Shown here: in pieces, positions 7,682-16,623 of the stretch
Layout: every line of letters begins with the position of its first letter
How positions within the stretch are numbered: position 1 is the stretch's first letter
Notes under the pieces: generated by a model
The model's database searches: none
Told to the model about the DNA's origin: nothing
What the model saw: only the letters and a program-made list of their open reading frames with translations
NCBI GenBank assembly: GCA_963734025.1
Contig: CAVTFR010000011.1
Location: 62,001 to 126,000, forward strand
Length of the DNA: 64,000 bases
Reading direction: 5' to 3'
Origin: JACVRW01 sp963734025
GTDB taxonomy: Bacteria > Actinomycetota > Thermoleophilia > Solirubrobacterales > Thermoleophilaceae
Position numbers and translations under genes: made by a program

Positions 7682-9314
7682 GTGCCGCGCGTGAACCGGC
7701 CCGCCGTCACGCTCGCCGCCACCACGCTGGCGAGCAGCATGATCCTGGTCGATCAGACGGCGGTGCCGCTCGCGACGCCGGACGTGCTGGGCGACCTCGG
7801 CGGCGCGACCTCCGAGGGCCAGTGGATCCTCACCGCGAACATCCTGCCGCTGGCGGCGCTGATGGTCCTGGGCGGACGGCTCGGCGACCTGCTCGGCCTG
7901 CGGCGGGTGTTCATCGCCGGAGCGGTCGTCTTCGCCCTGGCGACGATCGCCGCCGGCGCAGCCCAGGACATGCCGATGCTGATCACGGCGCGCGCCGATC
8001 CAGGGCGCGGGAGCGGCGCTGATGATGCCGACGGCGGTGGCGATCACGAGCGCCGTCTACCCGCAGGAACGACGCGGCTGGGCGCTCGGCATCCTCGCCG
8101 GCGCGTCGGCGTTCTTCGCGGCGCTCGGCCCGGTGCTGGGCGGCCTGCTCACCTCGATCGACTGGCGGCTCGTGTTCCTGATAAACGTGCCGCTCGCGTG
8201 GTCGCGACCGTCGCGCTCACGCTGTACGCGACTCCGGACTTCCGGCCGGACGCGGGCACGCCGGCCGAAGATCGACTCCCCGGCACCATCACCTTCGGGC
8301 TCGGCATCGCCGCGCTCGTGTTCGGGCTGAGCCAGGGGCAGGACGGACGGCTGGGGCGCACTGCCGGCGGTCGGCGCCGCTGGTCGCGGCGGTGCTGCTG
8401 CTGGTCGCGTTCGTGATCATCGAGCTTCGGGTGGAGCGCCGCTGCTCGAGTTCCGGCTGTTCCGCCACCTGAACTTCCTCGCGGCGAACGCCAGCCAGTT
8501 CCTCGCCGGGCATGATCGAGCTCGGGCTCGGCTTCCTCATGCCGTTCTTCCTGCTGCTCGTGGTGGGCGTGAGCCCGGAGATCGCAGGGATCGCGCTGAT
8601 CCCGGCCACGATCCCGATCATCCTGGCGGGCCCGCTCGCCGGCCGCGCGTTCGACAGGATCGGGCGGCGCGCATCCCACTCGTGTCGGCTATCCTGATCC
8701 TGTCGGCGTCGGGCATCGCGCTGGCGGCGGCGGCGGGCGAGCAGAACGTCGGCGCGCTCATCCCCGGGCTCCTGCTTCAGGGGCTGGGGCTCGGGCGTCG
8801 TCCTCACCGTCAACGACCCGACCGGGCTGGGCGCGGTTCCCGAGAAGGACCGCGGGCAGGCGGCGGGCACGATCAACACGACCGAGCAGCTGGGCGGCGC
8901 GATCGGGATCGCCGCGCTCACTGCCATCGAGGTCGGCGCCGCCGAGCGCATCACCTACGAGCGGCTCGCCGACCGCGGCATCGACCTGACGCAGCGGCCA
9001 GATCGACGAGTTCAAGGAGTTCCTGCTGCAGGCGGAGGAGGTGGGCCGGCCGGAACGTGCCGGCCGACTCTGAGGTGGTTCGGACCGCGATCAGCGACAA
9101 CCTGCTCGCCCACGTCGACTCGTTCCGGATCACCTTCCTGACCTCCGCCGGAATCGCTCTGCTGGGCGCCGTGGTCTGCTTCATCCTCGTACGCCGAGAG
9201 GACCGCCTCTACGGGGTCCGGGTGTTCGGCCGCCGCTCGCGCTGGCTGTGGATGTCATCCGGTCTCGGGCCCGGGATCTCGCGGCGGCCGCCCGACGGGA
9301 ACAACGACGCCTAA
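7682..9314 (+). pseudogene. MFS (DHA2, 14-TM type) drug exporter, multiply frameshifted
   Basis: Read across all three frames this is a recognisable proton-driven multidrug exporter. It has an N-terminal TM with LVDQTAVPLATPDVLGDLGG, the motif-A loop GGRLGDLLGLRRVF (about 61-74) and motif-C-like GPVLGGLLTSIDWRLVFLIN. Later come LILSASGIALAAAAG, TVNDPTGLGAVPEKDRG and the last TM plus RREDRLYG tail. At least nine small indels interrupt it between about 7997 and 9050, many beside GG/CC runs (for example an extra G near 7997, a missing G near 8198, an extra G near 8797). The GTG start and the TAA stop survive. The stop overlaps the convergent stop of the next gene. It is either a decayed gene or a patch of poor consensus sequence; neither single frame makes a transporter. 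Confidence 0.8.
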
Positions 9315-10094
9315 CGCCCTCGCTCGACGAGGTCGATCGCCTCGTGCGTGGACGCCGCGACGCCGGGATCGGCCAAGTCGATCCCCGGCGGCAGCTCCAC
9401 GTGCAGGTCGTACGAGGGATCGAGCTGGACACGTACCGGCCCCGCCCGCGAGTCGAGCACGTGGCCGCCGCGCGTGCGGTCCGCCGTGGCGAAGTGGAGG
9501 TGGTAGCCGCTCACCTCGATCCCCTCGGCATAGTCGGGAAAGCGGAATCCCACCATCGTCCCCTCGACGGGCCCCAGCTCGAACTCATGCTGGTCGGCGA
9601 CGACCTCGGCGAGCGGGCGGTACGGAGGAGCGCTGGCGCGGGACCGAGCGCGCCCGGACCGACCGGAACTCGCCGTCGACGCGGATGGCGCACGACGGCG
9701 TCCCGTCCTGCAGCCGTCCGTCCACGGCGGCGAGCAGCTCGTCCTGCGTCAGCGGCCCCTCGAGGCCGAAGCCGAAACTCGGCTCGAAGCGTGTGACGAC
9801 CGCGAACGGTGTGCGCTCATCCGGCCCGACCGGATGAAGCACGCCGTCGATGTCCGCACGAAGGAAGCTGCCGTCGAGCGCGATCAGCTCGCCGTCGAGC
9901 CCGTTGAGCGTGCCGACGCCCAGGTTGCCGCGCTCGGCCAGCTCGGCGATGCGGAGATCGCCGTCGTACGAGCCCTCGAGCAGCGCGCCGATCGTCGATG
10001 CCTGGAACAGGGCGTGCTCTTCCCGCTCCGCGTGCAGGTCGGCGTGGCGCATGGACTGCACGTGCAGTGAGCGGATCCAGCGTTCGTCGATCAT
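9311..10094 (-). CDS. alsD: Alpha-acetolactate decarboxylase (one frameshift)
   Basis: Converts 2-acetolactate to acetoin. The N-terminal part (FQASTIGALLEGSYDGDLRI, LGVGTLNGLDGELIALDG, TPFAVVTRFEPS) reads from ATG 10094. The C-terminal part (GTMVGFRFPDYAEGIEVSG, then HLHF and GGHVLD with the three zinc-binding histidines) is in another frame. One surplus C near 9628 explains the break: removing it gives APPYRPLAEVVADQHEFELG and joins the halves into about 260 residues, the normal length. The ATG overlaps the stop of the methyltransferase-reductase gene (ATGA, 10091-10094). The matching acetolactate synthase is far away at 53470-55113. Confidence 0.85.
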
Positions 10095-11971
10095 GTCGCG
10101 AGCACGCGTGCCATCGGCAGCGGATGGACGCCGAGCGCCTCGGCGCCCGCGCTACCGCGCGGCGTCGTCATCGGCTCCTCCATCAGCTCGGCCTCGTCCC
10201 AGGTGGCGAACACGTGGGGTCCACCGGCGAAGCGAAGCAGCCGCAGTGAGGCGCGGACGAGCGGCAGCGGCACATGCAGCAGGCGCCGCCGTCGGCCGAG
10301 GGCGCGCAGGACCACACGGACGATGTCGTCGTACGAGAGCGATTGCGGACCGGCCAGCACGACGTCGCTCGTCGCAGCGGCGCCGTTCAGTGTTGCCATC
10401 ACGCAGTCGGCCACATCCTCGGCCCAGATCGGCTGGAAGAGCGCGTCGCCCGAGCCGGAGACCGGCACCGCCGGCAGATAGGAGAGGCGCTCGAGCAACG
10501 TCAGCCACGGATCGCCGGGCGTGTAGACGATCGACGGGCTGAACACCGTGGAATCGAGGCGCGACGCCATGACCGCCTCCTCGGCCAGCGCCTTGGCGCG
10601 AAAGAAGCGCGTGCGCGAGTGGTGGGTCGCGCCCAGCGCGGAGAAGAAGACGAAGCGCCTCGCTCCGGCTCGCTCGGCTGCCCGCACGAGCCGCAGCGTG
10701 GCCACGGCGTTCAGCTCTTCGATCGAAGCGCTCGGCTGGTCACGGATCGCGGCCGCCAGGTGGATGACCGTGTCGACGCCGCGCAGCGCGTTGCGGAACG
10801 AAGGCGGGTCGGCCAGGTCGCCCAGGGCAATCTGAACGCGCACGCGCTGGTCGCCGAGCCGGCGCGGGTCGCGCACCAGGCAGCGCACCGGCCGCGGCTC
10901 GGCCGTGAGCCGCCGCAGCAGCGCCGAGCCGACGGTCCCCGTCGCCCCCGTCAGCAGGATCATCGCCGCGCCGGTGAGGACGACCCGCCAGGGCGAGCGC
11001 TCGTTGCGATGGACCTCGACCTCGTGGAAGCCCGCCTCCTCCATCCAGCCGCGGATCTCGGATGGCTTGAAGTTGCGGCTGTGGCTCCAGGCGTAGAAGA
11101 GCAGGCTCGAGATCGCCCCGTGCTCGGACACGGGCTCGCCTGGCTCGGGCCGCGCCGAGTCGCCGATCACGAGGCAGCCGCCCGGCACGAGCGCCGCGTG
11201 AGCCATGCGGCAGAGCTCGCGATCGCGCTCCTCGGGAAGGTGGTGGATCAGGTTGAAGACGGAGACCACGTCGAGCCCGTCTCCTAGGCCGAGCTCGAAC
11301 ACGTCGCCCTCCCGATAGCTCACGCGATCGGCGAAGCCCTGCTCCTCGACTATGCGGCGCCCGACGGCGGCGCTGGGAGGCAGGTCCAGCACGGTCGCCT
11401 CGAGCTGCGGGTGAAGCCTGCACATCGCCATGGCGAAGCCGCCGTGCCCGCCGGCCACATCCACCAGCCGGCGCGGTGCCTTGACCGGAACCAGCGCCGC
11501 GTTCGCATCCTGCTCCGCCCGCGAGATCTCGAACAGCCCGCGGATGTAGGCCTCCCAGCGGGCGCTGTCGTCGCGTCGCTCCTCGTGCATGGCGTACGGG
11601 CGCCCGGAGCGCACCGCCTCGGGCAGCATGTCCAGGACCTGCCAGTGGAGGTCGCCCTGCTCGCCCACGAAGGTCGCGATCGAGTCGGGCGACGAGCGCA
11701 CGAGCTGGCGCTCCGTCACGACCGTGTTCGAGAAGCGGCCGTCGCTCTGCTCGACGTAGCCGAGCGTGGTCAGTGCGGTCAGCAGCGTCTCGGCCCCGAG
11801 CTGGTCGAGATCGAGCGCCTCGGCGAGCTCCTGTGCGGAGGCCGGCCTTTCGTGCAGCGACTCGAACACGCCGAGCACGACGGCGGTCGTCACGGCGCGC
11901 GCGGCGACGAGGCCCGTGAAGGTGTCGATGAAGGGATCCGGCTCGCGGCGATCCAGCACGGGCCAGCACAC
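10091..11971 (-). CDS. Fusion of an O-methyltransferase and an atypical SDR / NDUFA9-like reductase
   Basis: One uninterrupted 626-residue frame with two enzymes. Residues about 15-335 are a homodimeric O-methyltransferase: a winged-helix dimerisation part, then SAM motif I LVDVAGGHGGFAMAM (about 168-182), DVVSVFNLIHHLPEE and ALVPGGCLVIGD. From about residue 337, MILLTGATGTVGSALLRRL begins a Rossmann NAD(P)-binding domain with GVDTVIHLAAAIRD and FFSALGATHHS, as in the complex-I NDUFA9-like extended SDRs. An internal ATG opens the second domain, but no stop separates the two. Start GTG 11971 or GTG 11959. It is coupled by a 4-base overlap to acetolactate decarboxylase. The substrate is unknown. 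Confidence 0.85.
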   Translation of the reverse strand: MCWPVLDRREPDPFIDTFTGLVAARAVTTAVVLGVFESLHERPASAQELAEALDLDQLGAETLLTALTTLGYVEQSDGRFSNTVVTERQLVRSSPDSIATFVGEQGDLHWQVLDMLPEAVRSGRPYAMHEERRDDSARWEAYIRGLFEISRAEQDANAALVPVKAPRRLVDVAGGHGGFAMAMCRLHPQLEATVLDLPPSAAVGRRIVEEQGFADRVSYREGDVFELGLGDGLDVVSVFNLIHHLPEERDRELCRMAHAALVPGGCLVIGDSARPEPGEPVSEHGAISSLLFYAWSHSRNFKPSEIRGWMEEAGFHEVEVHRNERSPWRVVLTGAAMILLTGATGTVGSALLRRLTAEPRPVRCLVRDPRRLGDQRVRVQIALGDLADPPSFRNALRGVDTVIHLAAAIRDQPSASIEELNAVATLRLVRAAERAGARRFVFFSALGATHHSRTRFFRAKALAEEAVMASRLDSTVFSPSIVYTPGDPWLTLLERLSYLPAVPVSGSGDALFQPIWAEDVADCVMATLNGAAATSDVVLAGPQSLSYDDIVRVVLRALGRRRRLLHVPLPLVRASLRLLRFAGGPHVFATWDEAELMEEPMTTPRGSAGAEALGVHPLPMARVLAT

Positions 11972-11992
11972 TAGCCAGCCGCTGTCCGCTTC

Positions 11993-13084
11993 CTAGCCGA
12001 GCTGGGCCGCCGTCCCGTCGGGCTCGAAGCGGCGCGCGTCCGATATCAGGAGCGGCGGCATCGCCCCGGCGACCTCAACCCGGTCGCGGCCCGCCCGCTT
12101 GGCGGCGAAGAGGGCTCCGTCGGCGGCCCGGAACAGCTCCTCGTAGCTCAGCCTGCCGCCCGCGGTCGTCGCCACACCCGCCGACAGCGTCAGCTCGAGG
12201 TCGCCGGGCCTCGCGCTCGCGACTGCCCGCCGGATGCGTTCGGCTATCTCGACCGCCCCGCCGAGCTCGACCCCCGGAAGCAGCACCAGGAACTCCTCGC
12301 CGCCGAGCCGGTACACGAGCTCGAAGCTGCGCAGCGACTTGCGGATCTCGTAGGCCACCTCGCGCAGCACAACGTCGCCGCGCTCGTGGCCGTGCGTGTC
12401 GTTCACGCGCTTGAAGCCGTCCAGGTCGATCAGCAGGATCGAGACGGAGCCGCCCGTCAGGCGCGCCTGCTCGTCGATCTCGCGGGCGCGCGCCTCGAGC
12501 GCCGAGCGGTTCAGGAGACCCGTCAGCGGGTCGAGGACGGCGCGGTCGCGGTGGATCAACTCGCCGTGCATCAGCGCGCTCGTCACGGAGGTCACCGAGA
12601 CGAGCAGCGCGAGCGTTGCCAGCAGCTCGGTGGGGTCGTCGGCCACGGCGCGCGGATCCACGGCCAGCGTGGCGGTGAGCAGGGCGATCGCCGTCAGCCC
12701 CGCGCCGGCGCAGACGACCTGCCAGCGGAAGCGGGTCGCCGCCATGGCGCTCGGGAGGATGGCCCAGGCGAGGACCGGGCTTTCGGGGCCACCGCTCAGG
12801 GCGATCCCCACCGCGATCACGATCAGGATGAAGATCAGGCTCTGGGCGGCGACGTTCTCGGGACGGTCCGTGCGCCGCAGCCGCGGCTCGAGCGTGGCCA
12901 GGTTGAGCGCGACGAGCGCGAACAGGCCGAGCGTCCACCAACCCTCCCAGGGTGCGGCGATCAGCAGCGCCGTGCCCATGGCGGCAGCGCTGATCGTGCG
13001 CGCGACGCGCACGCGCGCGCTCGCCTCGACCACCCGGGCGCGGTCGAGCTCGGTGGGACACAGGAACGAGCCGCTTCGGCCCAT
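11993..13084 (-). CDS. Membrane-bound diguanylate cyclase (GGDEF)
   Basis: Makes cyclic di-GMP from two GTP. From ATG 13084 the protein is 363 residues. About six hydrophobic segments (roughly residues 25-175) form a sensor membrane domain with no named family. The GGDEF domain fills about 195-345: DPLTGLLNRSAL opens it, LLIDLDGFKRVND binds metal and base, and the active-site motif is GGEEF (a permitted variant). An RxxD inhibitory site is not obvious. It is the only c-di-GMP gene seen in the window. It is divergent from ferredoxin with about 110 bases between. Confidence 0.92.
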   Translation of the reverse strand: MGRSGSFLCPTELDRARVVEASARVRVARTISAAAMGTALLIAAPWEGWWTLGLFALVALNLATLEPRLRRTDRPENVAAQSLIFILIVIAVGIALSGGPESPVLAWAILPSAMAATRFRWQVVCAGAGLTAIALLTATLAVDPRAVADDPTELLATLALLVSVTSVTSALMHGELIHRDRAVLDPLTGLLNRSALEARAREIDEQARLTGGSVSILLIDLDGFKRVNDTHGHERGDVVLREVAYEIRKSLRSFELVYRLGGEEFLVLLPGVELGGAVEIAERIRRAVASARPGDLELTLSAGVATTAGGRLSYEELFRAADGALFAAKRAGRDRVEVAGAMPPLLISDARRFEPDGTAAQLG

Positions 13085-13147
13085 GCTTGAGCTTTTCGGC
13101 ACTTGGGGCGTCGGCTTGACCGCCCCAGGCAGCGCGCGGACCAACGG

Positions 13148-13153
13148 TACAAT
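13148..13153 (+). promoter_or_regulatory. Putative -10 of the ferredoxin gene
   Basis: TACAAT (5 of 6 to TATAAT), 45 bases before the ATG, leaving a leader of about 35 bases that carries the AGAAGGAGA ribosome-binding site. A TTGACC at 13116 is too far away to pair with it. Confidence 0.45.
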
Positions 13154-13197
13154 CGCGTCCTCGCGCCCAGGCGCCGTGTGGACACGAGAAGGAGACC

Positions 13198-13464
13198 ATG
13201 GCCTACGTCATAGCCGAACCCTGCATCGACACGAAGGACAACTCGTGTGTCGAGGTCTGCCCCGTCGATTGCATCCATCCCACCCCGGACGAGCCCGACT
13301 ACGACCAGGTCACCCAGCTCTACATCGATCCCGAGGAGTGCATCGACTGCGACGCCTGCGTCGAGGCCTGCCCGGTAGACGCCTGCTTCGCCGAGGACCA
13401 GCTGCCCGACGAGTGGCAGAACTTCATCCAGATCAACGCGGACTACTTCAAGCAGAACGCGTAG
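13198..13464 (+). CDS. fdxA: 7Fe-type ferredoxin
   Basis: A small electron carrier of 88 residues. Eight or more cysteines are arranged as C9, C17, C21, C25 and C48, C51, C54, C58. The first set, with its longer spacing, suits a [3Fe-4S] cluster and the second CIDCDACVEACP a [4Fe-4S] cluster, as in the FdxA proteins of actinobacteria. The acidic C-terminal tail (PDEWQNFIQINADYF) is also usual. A strong ribosome-binding site precedes the ATG. It ends 13 bases from the convergent Mrp gene. Its redox partner is not encoded nearby. Confidence 0.95.
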   Translation: MAYVIAEPCIDTKDNSCVEVCPVDCIHPTPDEPDYDQVTQLYIDPEECIDCDACVEACPVDACFAEDQLPDEWQNFIQINADYFKQNA

Positions 13465-13476
13465 CGGGGCGCGCCC

Positions 13477-14620
13477 CTACTTCGCCATCGGCAGCGCCGT
13501 CCCGGTGACCTCCGGGATGGGCGGCCCCGAGGCGGCCTGGAAGACGGCGAGCTCCTGCGGCGTCGCCGCGAGGATGCCGCGCGCCGCGTGGTAGATCGCC
13601 TGTGCGGCCGGTGCGTCCGGATCGTCGAGGACGAGCGGGCGGCCCTCGTCTGCGCCGATGCGCAGCGCCTCCTGCAGCGGGATCTTGCCTAGCAGGGGCA
13701 CGTCGAGCTCGTCCGCGAGCAGCTGGCCGCCGCCCTCGCCGAAGATCGTGAAGCGCTCACCCTCGGGCGTCGTGAAGCCGGACATGTTCTCGACCACGCC
13801 GATGACCTCGAGGTCGAAGCGCTGGGCGGTGTCGGCCGCGCGGGCCGCGACCTTCTGGGCGGCCGGCTGCGGGGTCGTCACGACCACGAACTTCGCCTGC
13901 GGCAGGAGCTGAGCGAGCGTCATCGACACGTCACCGGTGCCGGGCGGCAGGTCGATCAGCAGGTAGTCGAGCTCGCCCCAGTCGACGTCCTCGAGGAACT
14001 GGCGGATCGCCTTGTGGAGCATCGGCCCACGCCAGGTGATCGCCTGGTCGCGCTCGTTCAGGAAGTGCTCGATCGAGATCGCGCGCACGCCCGAGGGGCT
14101 GTCGAGCGGAATGATCTTGCGCTCGGCCGAGACCTTCGGGCGGCCGTGCACGCCGAGCATGCGCGGGATCGAGTAGCCCCAGACGTCGGCGTCGAGCGCG
14201 GCGGCCGTGTGACCCTCGGCCTGCAGCGCCGCCGCCAGGTTGACCGTGACCGTGGACTTGCCGACGCCGCCCTTGCCGGAGCCGACGCAGATCACGTTCT
14301 TGACCATCGCGAGGGCGCCCTCGGGGAGCCCGCCGCCGCGGCCGAGCCGCTGCGAGAGCGACTGCTTCTCCTGGTCGGAGAGCACGTCGAAGGCGCACGT
14401 TCACGCGGCTTACGCCGAGGCTCGAGACCTTCTCGGTCACGGCCTTCTCGAAGTGGGAGCGGATCGGGCAGCCAGGGGTCGTGAGCGACACGATCACGTC
14501 GACGCGGCCCTCCTCGGGCTGCTCGATCGAGCGCACCATGCCGAGCGTCACGATGTCCTTGCGCAGCTCGGGGTCGATGACCCCGCGCAGGACGTCCTGG
14601 ATCTGTTCACGGGTAGGCAT
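13477..14620 (-). CDS. apbC: Mrp/ApbC-family Fe-S cluster carrier ATPase (one frameshift)
   Basis: P-loop ATPase that loads and delivers Fe-S clusters. The N-terminal MIP18/DUF59 domain (MPTREQIQDVLRGVIDPEL, TTPGCPIRSHF) reads from ATG 14620. The ATPase domain has the deviant Walker A GSGKGGVGKST, DADVWGYSIPRMLG and LIDLPPGTGD, and ends at 13477. The two are in different frames: one extra C near 14393 breaks VSRVNVAFDVLSDQEK, and removing it gives about 380 residues, the family length. The usual C-terminal CxxC pair is not evident. Without the repair only the ATPase part would be made, from a start near 14385. Confidence 0.85.
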
Positions 14621-14664
14621 CCACATCCATTGAAGCAGAGCGGCGCTCGCGCGCCACAACGACA

Positions 14665-14692
14665 AACGGGGGCCCCGTGAAGGGCCCCCGTT
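14665..14692 (-). terminator. Hairpin terminator after the histone-like gene
   Basis: AACGGGGGCCC at 14665-14675 pairs with GGGCCCCCGTT at 14682-14692 across a 6-base loop. On the minus strand the stem is followed by TGTCGTTG, a weak T-rich tail. It separates the 14795-15406 gene from Mrp. Confidence 0.65.
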
Positions 14693-14720
14693 CGTTTACT
14701 GAGGGAGGAGAGATACTGCA

Positions 14721-14746
14721 CTGCCGGCGAGGTATGTGGCCGGCAG
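14721..14746. other. Perfect 8-bp inverted repeat in the 3' region of the histone-like gene
   Basis: CTGCCGGC and GCCGGCAG flank a 10-base loop. It sits between the coding end (14795) and the main terminator and could be a second 3' hairpin or RNA-stability element. Confidence 0.45.
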
Positions 14747-14794
14747 TCCTACCCCGGGCCCGCCCTCTCCGGGGCGGCGGGGGGAAGCTGCGCG

Positions 14795-15406
14795 CTAGGC
14801 CAGCGCGCCCACGCGGTTCACGAGGCCCTCGGCCTGCGACTGCACCTCGCGGCTCGTCGCCTTGACCTGGCGCTCGAACTCGCGGCGGGTCGAGCGGACC
14901 TGCTTCTCGGCCTCGCGGCGGTTGCGCTTGACGGTCCGGACGGCCGAAGAGCGGCGCTGACGCAGCTCACGCTCGACGCGGGTGCGGGTCTTCTTGACGT
15001 CGCGCACCGCGCGGTTGCGGGCGGTCGAGCCGCGGCGCTCGAACTTGCGCAGGTTGGTCGCGACGCGCTTGCCGACCTTCTCGAGCTCCTTCTCGGCGCT
15101 CTCACGACCCGCCGTGTAGGGCTTGGTCACATCGGCGACGGCGTCACGGGCCGTGAGGGCGGCGCCGACGGGGATGAGGACCGCGCGCTCGGCCTGAGCC
15201 TGAACGACCTGCAGCGTGTTGACCTCCGCCTTGACGCGGGTCTCGGCCGTCTTGGCAGCGGTCTCCGCGGTGCGGGCCGCAGAGGTCTGGGTGCGCTTGG
15301 CGGCGCTGCGCGTGGCCGACTGGCCGCGCTTCGCGGCGTTGCGCCGGCGCGTGGCGGCGGCCTTGCGGGCGGTGGCCTTGCGCTGGGTCTCGGTCTGCTG
15401 TGCCAT
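14795..15406 (-). CDS. Histone H1-like Lys/Arg/Ala-rich coiled-coil protein
   Basis: A 203-residue, strongly basic protein. The N-terminus is an Ala/Lys/Arg-rich tail (TARKAAATRRRNAAKR, TRSAAKRTQ) like the disordered DNA-binding tails of bacterial histone H1-like and HU-extension proteins. The middle has a short hydrophobic stretch (AERAVLIPVGAALTARDAV, about 95-113). The C-terminal half is a charged helix with repeating RxxxxxVKxxRxxxxR heptads, likely a coiled coil. ATG 15406 has AAGGAG upstream and a strong AT-rich promoter. DNA compaction is the best guess; a phasin-like or cell-envelope role is possible. No catalytic motif. Confidence 0.65.
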   Translation of the reverse strand: MAQQTETQRKATARKAAATRRRNAAKRGQSATRSAAKRTQTSAARTAETAAKTAETRVKAEVNTLQVVQAQAERAVLIPVGAALTARDAVADVTKPYTAGRESAEKELEKVGKRVATNLRKFERRGSTARNRAVRDVKKTRTRVERELRQRRSSAVRTVKRNRREAEKQVRSTRREFERQVKATSREVQSQAEGLVNRVGALA

Positions 15407-15462
15407 TGAGTCTGACTCCTTCTGAGGGGGTTTCCCTGCCCGTCCCTCTGGGCGTAAGTTTA

Positions 15463-15472
15463 TTAGATCTAA
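15463..15472. promoter_or_regulatory. 10-bp palindrome downstream of the histone-like gene promoter
   Basis: TTAGATCTAA is perfectly palindromic and lies just downstream of the predicted transcription start, a usual place for a repressor site. The binding protein is unknown. Confidence 0.35.
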
Positions 15473-15482
15473 GTTCCGTAGA

Positions 15483-15510
15483 AGTATACCACCGAACACA
15501 CGTACGTAAA
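15483..15510 (-). promoter_or_regulatory. Promoter of the histone-like gene in an AT-rich island
   Basis: On the minus strand TTTACG (15505-15510) and TATACT (15483-15488) are 16 bases apart; TATACT matches the -10 consensus in 5 of 6 positions. The region 15451-15490 is far more AT-rich than its surroundings. Confidence 0.55.
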
Positions 15511-15550
15511 CCCCCACCAGCGGGCGGTTACAGCCCGGCTCGAGCGAGGC

Positions 15551-16600
15551 TCAGGCGGCCGCGCGGCCGGACCCGACGCGTGCGAGCCAGGCGCCCGCGT
15601 CGTCCAGCTCGGGGAGCGTCGGCAGTGCCGACGGGTCGCCCCAGACCCGGTTCAGGCCCTCGATGCCCGCCTCGTCCACCGCGGCGTCGGCGAAGCGCTT
15701 CCCGAGCTCGTACTGGCGCAGCTTGACGTCGAAGCCGAGCAGCCGCTCGACGATGCGGGCCGGCGCCGAGCGGTTGCGGCGGCGCTCGTCCATCGCGGCG
15801 CGCAGGCGCTCGTGTCCCGGGATCGCCCGCTCGCCGATCACGTCCATCACGTGCTCCGAGTAGCCCTCGATCACCGCCATCGCCGCCTGGATGCGGTCCA
15901 TCAGCGCCTGCTGCTCCTCGGACTGGACGAGCGCCGCGAGCCCGCCCTCGCGAAAGGCCTCGACGATCTTCGCCGGATCGGGGATCGACGGCATTCCGCC
16001 GGCATTACCGCGCTCGATGCGCACCTCGACGCTCTCCAGGTACTCGCGCAGCAGGCCGCTCATGTGCGGGCGCAGCCAGGGCACGCCGCCGAACTGGTGC
16101 ACGTGGGTCAGCTCGTGCGCGCAGACCCAGCGCCCGAAGGCGGCGGAATCTACGTCGAGGTCGGCGACCGCCTTGTCGAGGTTCGGCCCGACGAAGAGGA
16201 GGCGCGGCGACACGTCGCCGCCGAGGAGCGATACGTCGTACTGGCCGAGCACGCGGTGCGCGAGGTAGCCGGTGACGAGCCCGACCTCGGCCGCGAGGGT
16301 CGCCGAGGCGCCCAGTCGCAGCGCGCCCGCGAGCGGTCCGGCGAAGCTGAGCCGCTCCTCGAGCCGGGCCGCGACGGGATCGAGGATGTGGCCGAGCGAC
16401 TCGAGATTCGTCTCAGCCCAACCCGCGCGGGTGAGCAGCTCGGCCGGCGGGCGGGCGCTCACGAGCTCGAGGCCCGTGTAGTCGCGCACGTGAGGCTCCA
16501 TCTCCGCGCAGAAGGCGACCACGTCGATGCCGGACTCGGCCGGCCCCTCGCCGCCGGCGGCGAGCCGCGCAATCGTCCGGGCGATCGACCAGTCCACCAT
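15551..16600 (-). CDS. Zinc-dependent metalloprotease, F420-biosynthesis-associated family
   Basis: A 349-residue protein with the motif CAHELTHVHQFGG (about 153-165), an HExxH zinc site. Surrounding sequence (GRWVCAHELTHVHQF, ARIVERLLGFDVKLRQYELG, GLNRVWGDP) matches the actinobacterial family labelled zinc-dependent metalloprotease or coenzyme F420 biosynthesis-associated protein. No signal peptide or TM is visible, so it is probably cytoplasmic. Start ATG 16600 gives MVDWSIARTIARLA, the usual opening. It lies 23 bases after the NHEJ gene LigD-POL on the same strand and may be co-transcribed. The F420 link is by family name only; no F420 gene is near. Confidence 0.8.
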   Translation of the reverse strand: MVDWSIARTIARLAAGGEGPAESGIDVVAFCAEMEPHVRDYTGLELVSARPPAELLTRAGWAETNLESLGHILDPVAARLEERLSFAGPLAGALRLGASATLAAEVGLVTGYLAHRVLGQYDVSLLGGDVSPRLLFVGPNLDKAVADLDVDSAAFGRWVCAHELTHVHQFGGVPWLRPHMSGLLREYLESVEVRIERGNAGGMPSIPDPAKIVEAFREGGLAALVQSEEQQALMDRIQAAMAVIEGYSEHVMDVIGERAIPGHERLRAAMDERRRNRSAPARIVERLLGFDVKLRQYELGKRFADAAVDEAGIEGLNRVWGDPSALPTLPELDDAGAWLARVGSGRAAA

Positions 16601-16623
16601 GTCCCTCTGAACGGTACTCGGCG

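Noticed and set aside
5797..7740. Very long open frame on the minus strand opposite groEL
   Set aside because: It is an antisense mirror of a strongly GC3-biased gene, with His/Leu/Asp/Val-rich nonsense composition and no domain. The same holds for long antisense frames at 16822-18561, 27432-30536 and 49122-52355.
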